A stretch of DNA of 14,998 nt from Coemansia sp. RSA 922 (taxonomy: Eukaryota; Kickxellomycota; Kickxellomycetes; Kickxellales; Kickxellaceae). Numbering within the stretch: the first letter of the stretch is position 1; the number at the start of each line of letters is the position of its first letter. Positions 1-7,308 of this stretch are shown here, piece after piece. The notes under the pieces were generated by a model. It ran no database searches and was not told the origin of the DNA. It was given only the letters and a program-made list of their open reading frames with translations. The DNA lies in contig JANBQS010000590.1 of NCBI GenBank assembly GCA_027577415.1, forward strand, positions 1 to 14,998. Reading direction: 5' to 3'. The position numbers and the translations under genes were made by a program.

Positions 1-142
1 CTTTGGCTACTGCCGATCCCTTCTTCTTGGCAAGTGGCTTTGTTACTACACTGTGGTACTTGCGCTCAACCACAGGATGACTGTCGTTAGTCACAGTGTC
101 CTTGGACTGAGTTACTTTTTCTCCCTTTTCTAAAGATGACAT
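1..142 (-). CDS. N-terminal fragment of an unrecognised protein, cut by the window edge
   Basis: The minus strand opens with ATG at 142-140 and stays open for 47 codons to the window edge. The visible part starts MSSLEKGEKVTQSK and is hydrophilic, with many Lys, Ser and Thr residues and a basic cluster (AKKKG) near its visible end. No domain can be recognised. The start is chosen because it is the only ATG of this frame, it has G at -3, and the upstream DNA becomes A/T-rich and non-coding. A CCAAT pentamer lies just upstream on the same strand (151-155). It could equally be exon 1 of a longer spliced gene. The strand agrees with every other gene here. Existence is likely but unproven; function unknown. 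Confidence 0.5.
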   Translation of the reverse strand, partial: MSSLEKGEKVTQSKDTVTNDSHPVVERKYHSVVTKPLAKKKGSAVAK

Positions 143-350
143 GACTGATTATTGGTTAAATAAAAAAAAAAGATAGATAATTTAATAATAAAAGTCAATC
201 TGACAAAAAATAAAGCAATGCACATTAGCTAAACATAAATGTATATGGGTTGCAAGTGATCTAGCTATACAAACCCTTACTATTAGTTTTTAGCTTTCCC
301 CTAGTTGTTGTGGTTCGAAAACTAGCTAATTTTCAAGAACATTGGTAGAT
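143..350. promoter_or_regulatory. Intergenic spacer holding the 5' region of the partial gene
   Basis: This is an A/T-rich spacer between the 3' end of F-box-like copy 1 and the ATG of the partial gene. An ATTGG at 151-155 gives a CCAAT motif on the minus strand about 9 nt before that ATG, followed by a poly-A run near 162-171. No clear TATA box and no coding frame were seen. Confidence 0.3.
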
Positions 351-2021
351 CTATCGGAAAAGTTGGTTTAGCCGCATGGCATGTTTGCTATACGGAAGTT
401 TACCCTTCGCTTTGAAAATTTTGCTATCAAGATCGGAGATAGGCTGTTTTTTAAACACACCCTTCCAAAAATTCGGACACACCAGTGCCAAAAGCATAAC
501 ATAAGTTGCAGTTTCATCATGCCTGTTCCAATGATAGCCTGTCATACCCCACTCTTTTAAGCTATTTCCTATATTACCATATGTGGAAACTATGAAGTCA
601 GGTAAGTCATCAGCATCAATGTGGTCAAGCTCTAATCCCAGACCATTAATACCACATGTAATATATGTCATTGCTGGTAGTGCCTTCAGCAAACAGAGTA
701 CATTGAAAATAGTCAGTTGGCCAAAGCGTGATTCAAAACGTTTAATATTCTCAAATGTGCGCTCACCAAGAAGAGTTGGTATTGGCATTCTGGTCAATAT
801 TGCTGTCGCCAATGTTAAATCTGGAGTAGAGCCCATCAGATTTCCCATTAACTTGCTTAAACTGGCTTCAGGTATACTAGATGTATCCCTATTGTCGTAG
901 TTTTCAAGAACAACTACTTTTCGTAAGTTTTTGTACTTTCTTTCAAACACTTGACAACTATTTAGCATTGCCACCGTATCTCTGTCTATGCCTAGTTCTA
1001 CAAATGTCAGTGTGTCATTGTTGCCTCTAAACAAAACATCATCAGCAAATGGATAGTTTCGGTCAATAGTCAACCGTTTCAATATTGGAAAAGGTACTAT
1101 CTTTGAGTCCTTCTTCGCTACCCTTCTGTCTGGAGAACTAGAGTCACTATAATGCATTAACAGATACTGCAAATTTGGATAGACCACGTCTTTGCCATTT
1201 ACATCATACAGTAGCGTGTTAGCATTGCGTATACCAATATAAAGATGTTTAAGAGTACTGGCCGACTTTAGCACTAGACTGGTGTGCAAGGCAGGTGAAT
1301 TCAAGCAACTCAGTCTAAGAAAAGAAAGCTGCGGAATGCAATCAATAGTTGATTGATGCCTGAGGTTCACCTCTACCAAGTGAAGCATCGTGCGTTTAGT
1401 ATTGCTACATAGTAACTCTACAAATTGCCCAAATACATCCTCACCCATCCCTTTCAGGAGCTCTCTGTCAACTTCCCACATTTGCTCGTTCTCACGAGAG
1501 CACAATAGCTTTGTCAGCTTTGCTGAAGGAGTCAGTGACTGTATCAACTGCGCAAATTCGAGAGCATTTGTAGTGGCGGTGTCTTTAGAAACTGCGGGCT
1601 CAACTTCATAGCCAGTAATCCTGAAAACTACTATGTAAACAAAAGGCAAGGTCGTAACAGCTCCCATGTACTCTGAGAAAAGTTTGTGAGCAGTGCCGTT
1701 CACAATACTAGACACGGTGACACTGAAATGAAGCTCCCTAGCCAAAATTTCAGCATTGTGTGGTAGCCCATTCACCTTCACCCAATTAGAATGCTGGAGC
1801 TTCACCTCACCGGATTTGTCATTGATAGTAATGTCGAGCTTTCGCCACAGATACTCAAGCGCAGCAAGCCTCCAAGTGGAGCACACAAGCAGCACATCCT
1901 TTAAATTATATACACTGTGATAAAGTTCACCAAAACTTGTTCTCTCCTCTCTAACCACATACTTTAAAATTGTTTTCAAAATGTCCACATGGAGTTTCTG
2001 AGCTAATGAGACACTGGGCAT
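351..2021 (-). CDS. F-box-like/leucine-rich-repeat protein, copy 1 (556 aa)
   Basis: Intact single-exon frame of 556 residues. The N terminus, LAQKLHVDILKTILKYVV followed by LLVCSTWRLAALEYLW (to about residue 59), fits the F-box-like pattern of a Leu/Pro-led helix and a later VC..W. The rest is Leu-rich with irregular L..L.L spacing, as in LRR/RNI-like solenoids. It carries the family signatures YPFADDVLFRGN (residues 323-334), LCLLKALP (442-449) and LLALVCPNF (510-518). If the F-box is real, the protein would bind Skp1 and present a substrate to an SCF ubiquitin ligase; this is inference from family resemblance. The ATG has A at -3 and the paralogue copy 2 begins at the matching position. 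Its closest relative in the window is broken copy 2; copies 3 and 4 are more distant. Third codon positions look more A/T-rich than in copies 3 and 4. No signal peptide or membrane segment is evident. Confidence 0.8.
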   Translation of the reverse strand: MPSVSLAQKLHVDILKTILKYVVREERTSFGELYHSVYNLKDVLLVCSTWRLAALEYLWRKLDITINDKSGEVKLQHSNWVKVNGLPHNAEILARELHFSVTVSSIVNGTAHKLFSEYMGAVTTLPFVYIVVFRITGYEVEPAVSKDTATTNALEFAQLIQSLTPSAKLTKLLCSRENEQMWEVDRELLKGMGEDVFGQFVELLCSNTKRTMLHLVEVNLRHQSTIDCIPQLSFLRLSCLNSPALHTSLVLKSASTLKHLYIGIRNANTLLYDVNGKDVVYPNLQYLLMHYSDSSSPDRRVAKKDSKIVPFPILKRLTIDRNYPFADDVLFRGNNDTLTFVELGIDRDTVAMLNSCQVFERKYKNLRKVVVLENYDNRDTSSIPEASLSKLMGNLMGSTPDLTLATAILTRMPIPTLLGERTFENIKRFESRFGQLTIFNVLCLLKALPAMTYITCGINGLGLELDHIDADDLPDFIVSTYGNIGNSLKEWGMTGYHWNRHDETATYVMLLALVCPNFWKGVFKKQPISDLDSKIFKAKGKLPYSKHAMRLNQLFR

Positions 2022-2066
2022 AATTGGCTAGGCAAAAAAATGGATGGAAAATAATGGCTGGCAAAA

Positions 2067-2084
2067 TAAAAAATATATATGGTA
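2067..2084 (-). promoter_or_regulatory. Candidate TATA element of F-box-like copy 1
   Basis: On the minus strand TACCATATATATTTTTT lies about 50 nt before the ATG of copy 1, a plausible core-promoter position. A 16-nt match (4821-4836) lies about 275 nt upstream of the copy 2 start. The motif is low in complexity, so the match may be chance. A CCAAT sequence sits directly before the copy 1 ATG. Confidence 0.3.
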
Positions 2085-2138
2085 GTGGAGAGAGAGAGAG
2101 AGGCTCTTCAGCAGCTGGGGGTTCTCCTTTTGAGGCTG

Positions 2139-2154
2139 TTTTTTTTTTTTTTTT
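2139..2154. repeat. Poly-T tract (16 nt)
   Basis: An uninterrupted run of 16 T on the plus strand lies upstream of copy 1, so it reads poly-A on the transcribed strand. The neighbouring (GA)n tract at 2088-2102 gives a CT-rich stretch on the minus strand. Both are simple sequence, possibly nucleosome-excluding promoter DNA. Confidence 0.7.
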
Positions 2155-2847
2155 GAAAGCTTTGAAGCACAAAGTCTCTTCTCTTTCACATTTTTTTTTG
2201 TCAAAGGAGCACAAAGCTGCGGCCACCAAACGTCATAAATATATCGTTTACTTGATTTGGTAATGCTCTGCTTAAAAAATTAGTGCAATGTGGTTCAAGC
2301 CTCAGCCCATTAATGCTATGTTTTTCCAGGATATCGCCTTGGATAATGAGGGCTAGGTTTTATTTCATGCGCCCTACAGTTCCATTATAATGCAAAAGTC
2401 TGGTACCCTACTCTTTCCTTCAGTTTTTTTTTTGTGGCTCCTGCGTGCTCTTTTTCTTGTTATCCTATATACTAAAAAACAATCTTATTTTGACCATGAT
2501 AAATCCCAGACTTTAAAGCAGGGTCTACATGAGCTAACTCAGGCCCTGTGCGAGTTGGCTAAGAGACCACACTAATGCTTTTTAAGACCAATGTACACAG
2601 CTATAGGCGTGCTGTCAATTTCAATACAAAAACTAACGTACTAGCCTTGAGCATGGTGTGGATGGGTGTTATTGTAATGATATTGTAGTGAAAAATAATC
2701 AAAAAGAAAGATGTACAGCTGCTTTTCTAGCTGGATGCATTGGCCAATTTATTTAATTGACAGCTCAAATACCATCCTATCTATATCTCTACTTGTTCTT
2801 TCCATTATCTAGAGGTTGCACATGTTATGATACAAAAAACGATGACA

Positions 2848-4548
2848 CTACCACCCCTGTCCAGTTTTGTCCAAATTGTAAGCAGCATTGACCAGTCTAC
2901 CAAGCTGAGAGACGTATCTACTATATGGACTACTTTGAAGTGCTGCAGTGATTCTGGCATTGTAATCAAACATAATATTTGAGTCTACTTCCACTCTGCA
3001 AAACTTAGGACATACAAGAGCCAGAAGCAAAATGCAATCAATTACCACATCATTGGGACATGGTCGAAAAGTTATACGCCAAGTTTGCATATTTTTTCCA
3101 ACATTATCGTGTGTAGACATAATGTAGTCAAGCCTTTCTTCTTTATCGGAAATAAGCTTAAACTCTGGGCCAAGTTCACGTATACTACCTACAAGTGTTG
3201 TCAGAGCAGGGAGTGCTTTCAGCAAACACAGTACTGTATATAATGACGGTGTAACTGATTTTAAATTAAGCACTTGGACGTGCTTAAAACCATGCTCATA
3301 TTGTACTACTGGCTCCAGAATATTCACTGCCCGCGATGTAAGTAGTGTTAGATGCTGAGCAGAACTTGTTAGGTTACTCAGCAGTTTGCTCAAAGATATC
3401 ACTGCTTCACGAGTAATGATAGAGTTGTAATAATTTCGACCTAAAGTTACATGCCGTAGGACCTTGTTCTTGTTTTCAAAAACGTGCGTCGTGTTTAACA
3501 TTTCTATTGTATCTAATTCAAAGGAGAAGTCCAGATACTCCAATGTGGCACTGTTACCACGAAATAGTACATCATCAGCAAATGGATACAATCCCATCCG
3601 TAAACTCCTCAGCACAGGGAGTGGAGGAAATTTTAATGACATTTTCTGTACATTGGGGTAGCTTCTAGTATGCCCAGACATTCTTAGATGTTACAAATCG
3701 GGGTAAACAACGTCATCGCCATTTGTATCTTTAAACAGTCTGCTCACATCATCTAGTCTTATGTCTAGATACCGAAGTGTACTAGCGGACTTTGTCGCTA
3801 GGCTTGCATGAATAACTGGTAATTTCAAGTGGTTCAGTTCGAGCCTAGAAAGCAGCGGTAAACTGTCAATAGTTGACTTGAGTTTGGGGTTGATGTCACC
3901 CAAGTCTAGCAATGCATGCTTTGCATTACTGTATAGTGCATTTGCTAATAGCCCAAATAGCTCTTCATCCAATACTCCAACTATAGCTGGGTCTTGTTCG
4001 CCAAGGCAAGCAAGTATGCTAGCACAGGTTACGTTTGTCATTGTTGCATTTGGCGTCAATGACTTTAGCAGCTTAGCAAATTGAAGGATATTGGCAATGG
4101 CACTTTCTTTCGAGCCTTCATACTCACTGTTGTAGTCGTTGATTATTACAACTAGCTCGTAAACCATAGGTAAAGCAGTCGTGTCTCCCATGTACTCTGT
4201 CAATAGTGTGTGAGCTGTACCGCTAACAATTCCAGCCATGGGGAAACTCGCATGTAGTTTCTTGACCAAATTTGAAGCATTGTGCAGAAGTCCTTTCTCT
4301 TTGGACCAGCAGGGCCCCGAAGTATAAACCCCATTTGAAGTTCTATCCATTGTAGGCGCAAGCCTTCTCCACAGACAATCAAGAGCAGCATGTCACCAAG
4401 TTGCACATAGGGATAATAGAACTTTTAAATCCTCTGACGGAAAGCTATTACCTCCAAAAACTCTCCTTGTTTTGTTTACTAGATGCCTAATAATCTCACG
4501 TACAACTTCGCAGGGAAGAGATTGAGCTGACGAAACAAGGCTGGACAT
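2848..4548 (-). pseudogene. F-box-like/LRR copy 2, interrupted by two in-frame stop codons
   Basis: Read on the minus strand from ATG 4548-4546 (ACC before the ATG, matching the copy 1 start) to TAG 2848-2850, the frame has 567 codons and is open except for TGA at 4395-4393 (codon 52) and TAA at 3693-3691 (codon 286). Both flanks stay in one frame, and the protein aligns with copy 1 throughout: LCATW-stop-HAALDCLW against VCSTWRLAALEYLW, and YPDL-stop-HLRM against YPNLQYLLM. The stops thus replace Arg51 and Gln285 of copy 1. The family signatures YPFADDVLFRGN, LCLLKALP and LLALVCPKF are intact. CGA to TGA and CAA to TAA would each need one C-to-T transition; the ancestral codons are inferred. 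Most likely a young pseudogene, but readthrough or a polymorphic null allele would look the same. No paralogue has an intron at either stop. Confidence 0.8.
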
Positions 4549-4871
4549 GGTAGCCAAATGAAAGCAATTGGCTGGCAGGTAATTGATAATTGAATATTTT
4601 GGAGAGAAAAAGGAATTCATGGGATTGTATCTTTTAAATGACGGCTTCACTCTTTTGATCCATTTCTTTTTCTTTCAAGCAAGAAGCCCTTTTTTACTTT
4701 ACTAGAAAGAATCAAAGGGCAGTGACGGCCAAGTGACGCTTGATCCACAAATGTTTATTCAATGATCCTTCAAAAAGAGCCAAAGGGTTTAAGACAGAGA
4801 CGCATAATGCTGAGAATGTCAAAAATATATATGGTATTAGATACTCGTGTAATAGTGGCAACAGCATTGTG
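4549..4871. other. Intergenic region between copies 2 and 3
   Basis: This 323-nt spacer holds the former promoter of copy 2 and the 3' flank of copy 3. A minus-strand TGCCAGCCAATTG (4565-4577), 17-29 nt before the copy 2 ATG, resembles TGCCTAGCCAATT directly before the copy 1 ATG, supporting shared ancestry of the 5' flanks. A 16-nt A/T motif at 4821-4836 matches the candidate TATA region of copy 1. The long frame can be read about 100 nt upstream of the chosen start, but paralogue alignment does not support that extension. Confidence 0.4.
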
Positions 4872-6587
4872 TTAATATAAAGGACACTTTTTATCTGCGG
4901 GATAAATAGTCTGGCGCTCCCAAAGCAGCAGCCGCTGTAATCGCTGCTCGTGCTGGCTAAATGGAGGTTTGGCAATGAAACTCTTCAACCGCTCTACTAA
5001 ATCTTTGAAATGTACACCCCGTAAATCAGCACGCTCAAAACTGGGACATATCAACGCCAGTAATATTACACATTCTACCGCCACCTCCATTGGCCGGCAA
5101 CTTGTCTCCATGTCCCAGCGCCGGAAATTCTTGCCCATTGATACGCGGCTATCGCTTAAGGTCTGGACTATCTGAGCTCTAGGAGTGTCAGCTAGATGCG
5201 AGTCAAGCTTTGAGGGGCCAGTGCGCAGGTCCGAGAGCAAGGGAAGTGACTTTATCAACGAGACGATATCCAGAAGCGAAAAGTGTAACTCGTTTAATGC
5301 CAGAATCTGGATGGATTTGTGCTCACCAAGCAGTTGAAGCAAACACGGAATATCTTCGTTGGGCGACAGGCTGTCGACTACTCTTGCACTTTCTTTAGAT
5401 CCGATACTGAGGACAAATCTCATATACTCAACGTTGGTAGCAATGCGGTCAGTTGAGTAACCATACGCTCCATGAGTCACCACATACTGAAGCATCGGAT
5501 GACTAGAACGCGTAAACACTCTGCGCTCCTTGAGCATAGTAGCCGTGCTCGCATGCATACTCATACGCAGGTACTCGAGTGTCGCTGCGTTGCCTCTAAA
5601 CAGCGTGTCATCGCCAAATGGATACTCGTTCCTAATGGAAATGTGCCGAAGCGCAGGGAATGCCACAAAAGCTCCAAGCACTGGTCGCTGTAGTGTGGCT
5701 GAATCGCAGGCCAAATTCAAAGTTAGCTTTTGCAGGTGAGAATACTTTACACAAACGCCGTCGTTATCTTGAATAAGTCCTGAGAGATCAAAATGCTTCT
5801 CGTACCTACACCAACTAGAACATAGTCTAAGGGACTGAAGCATCGGAGCACACTGTCGTGCCAGCTGGAAACACAGCTCCCCGCCCAAGCCAAGCTCATA
5901 GTCGATGTGCGTTAGATTGCAAACTCCATCAAAGTTTAGAACCACAGGCTGCCTGTAGTCTACAAGTGTGTTTTTGAAGCGGCTCGTATACTGGAGAATC
6001 TGATTGGCCAAACTGCCAAAATGGCCCATGGTGTTTTCAGGCCATCTGACACGCGTATAGTCTGTCAAGTCAAACTCATGGGCTCTGGGTGTCATCTGTC
6101 GAAGTCTCTTCACAAACGCCGCAATGTTATCGTGCGCGCAAGATGCGTATATGTCTCTGTCCTTTCGCATTACAATCATGTCGCAGGTGAACGAGACACG
6201 CCGTACCAGTGGAAACACACAGTCCTTGTAAGGTGCACGCGATAGCAGCGTGAGAGCCTTGCCCGAATATATGCATTCCAACTCTACGTGAATAATCAGT
6301 TCCTTGACCAGGTCGTACGAGTGATAGCCGTTATAAGAGAGGCAGAGGACCCAGGGACACAGCTTGGTATCGGCAATTGCGCCCACCTTACACTTGGGGC
6401 CAGTGATCTTCAGATAGTGGCGCTGACTATAGAGCGAGTAAACGACAGTTCGGAAGTTGTCGCACACCCAAAGTAGTTGCTGGTGTTTTACCCTGTCGTT
6501 GTAGTGGTTGCTTGAGACACGGATATACTGAACAATGAGCTTAACAATGTGAGCTGGTAAAAACTGGAATAGCGACGGACAAGTCAT
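4872..6587 (-). CDS. F-box-like/leucine-rich-repeat protein, copy 3 (571 aa)
   Basis: Intact single-exon frame of 571 residues with A at -3 of its ATG. The N terminus, LFQFLPAHIVKLIVQYI (residues 6-22) then LLWVCDNFRTVVYSLY (38-53), is F-box-like and nearly matches copy 4 (FQFLPPHIVQLIVKYI). An IYSGKALTLL...FPLVRRVSF block (106-133) corresponds to VNGTAHKLF...LPFVYIVVF in copy 1. The family signatures are YPFGDDTLFRGN at 322-333, LIKSLPLLSDL at 444-454 and LLALICPSF at 509-517, at nearly the same positions as in copy 1. The body is Leu-rich without perfect repeats, consistent with an RNI/LRR-like fold. A substrate-receptor role in SCF-type ubiquitination is inferred from the fold only. It forms a subfamily with copy 4. 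The 5' flank has a (CTTT)n tract and no clear TATA box. Confidence 0.8.
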   Translation of the reverse strand: MTCPSLFQFLPAHIVKLIVQYIRVSSNHYNDRVKHQQLLWVCDNFRTVVYSLYSQRHYLKITGPKCKVGAIADTKLCPWVLCLSYNGYHSYDLVKELIIHVELECIYSGKALTLLSRAPYKDCVFPLVRRVSFTCDMIVMRKDRDIYASCAHDNIAAFVKRLRQMTPRAHEFDLTDYTRVRWPENTMGHFGSLANQILQYTSRFKNTLVDYRQPVVLNFDGVCNLTHIDYELGLGGELCFQLARQCAPMLQSLRLCSSWCRYEKHFDLSGLIQDNDGVCVKYSHLQKLTLNLACDSATLQRPVLGAFVAFPALRHISIRNEYPFGDDTLFRGNAATLEYLRMSMHASTATMLKERRVFTRSSHPMLQYVVTHGAYGYSTDRIATNVEYMRFVLSIGSKESARVVDSLSPNEDIPCLLQLLGEHKSIQILALNELHFSLLDIVSLIKSLPLLSDLRTGPSKLDSHLADTPRAQIVQTLSDSRVSMGKNFRRWDMETSCRPMEVAVECVILLALICPSFERADLRGVHFKDLVERLKSFIAKPPFSQHEQRLQRLLLWERQTIYPADKKCPLY

Positions 6588-7308
6588 ACTAATTGAAGCT
6601 AAATTAATGATGAGAAAGAAAGAAAGAAACGGTCAGATTGCACATCATGCAAAGGCGGCTGACTACCTTTGCAAATGCCAATCGCCAAACTTATTTCGTC
6701 TTTACTTTTATGGGGGAGGGGGGAAGGAGCCGATACTCGACATGCCCGACATTTGCTATTTTGTAGGGAGCGAACTAGGACTTGGTAAGTCTAGTTATAT
6801 TTATGAATATTGTTGTTTCTCCGCTCAGATGTGATATGGAGCTACCCCACACACCATTGTCAGTGGGACTGATGCTGCAGCTCTGACATGCTCCTCTTTT
6901 TTTGACCTGGCAACTGCTGTGATATTAAATTAATACTAGAACATCAGTTATATATGCAATGTTGTTAATGCGACGTATCAGTGTTGTGGCCCAACGGAAC
7001 AACAAGTGGCATAGGCGTGGGCGACATGGCTTGAATTCCCTAATGGCTGTAGTCGTTTTCATTAGTTCCATGAACCCCGATGCGGCTGGAAGGGGCAATG
7101 GTAGGATAGTCAAAGTAGGTACGCCAATGAACAATTGTCTAAAGACTTTGCGCATAACAATTTAGATATAAATAGGATATTTGATATTAATTGGGTATAG
7201 ACATAAAGGAGCTACTCGAAAAAAGTAACATTGTAAACATCAAGACTGAATAGTAGGGTTTAAAAGCTTTTAAAAGCTTTGACAGATCAAACCCTAAACA
7301 GTTGGTAT
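6588..7308. other. Intergenic region between copy 3 and the Myb-repeat gene; no gene seen
   Basis: This 721-nt spacer holds the promoter side of copy 3 and the 3' flank of the Myb-repeat gene. It includes a (GAAA)4 tract at 6614-6630 and G-rich DNA at 6711-6726 (TGGGGGAGGGGGGAAG). Short open frames occur on both strands near 6607-6834 and 6925-7165. They overlap each other antisense and show no family motif, so I do not call them. An inverted repeat at 7254-7296 is listed separately. Confidence 0.5.
7254..7296. repeat. Inverted repeat just 3' of the Myb-repeat gene stop codon
   Basis: The outer arms TAGGGTTT (7254-7261) and AAACCCTA (7289-7296) are exact reverse complements. Inside lies the perfect palindrome AAAGCTTTTAAAAGCTTT (7263-7280), so a direct TAAAAGCTTT doublet also appears. 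The element starts 13 nt after the TGA of the Myb-repeat gene and would fall in its 3' UTR. It could fold as an RNA hairpin involved in 3'-end formation, or be incidental A/T-rich symmetry. Confidence 0.45.

Larger units (their letters stand above)
2022..2847. other. Intergenic region between copies 1 and 2; no gene seen
   Basis: This 826-nt spacer holds the promoter side of copy 1 and the 3' flank of copy 2. It has a (GA)n tract at 2088-2102, a run of 16 T at 2139-2154 and several shorter A/T runs. The open frames here are short, biased by the simple tracts, and match nothing in the F-box-like family. No tRNA-like box, tandem array or terminal inverted repeat was found. Confidence 0.5.

Noticed and set aside
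305..325. GGTTCGAAA resembling a tRNA T-arm
   Set aside because: No matching CC after it, no acceptor stem and no A box at the right distance.
6607..7165. Short open frames between copy 3 and the Myb gene
   Set aside because: Under 80 codons each, on both strands, without family motifs or supporting splice sites.
7254..7296. Telomere-like TTAGGG/CCCTAA sequence
   Set aside because: Only single copies as parts of an inverted repeat; no tandem array.
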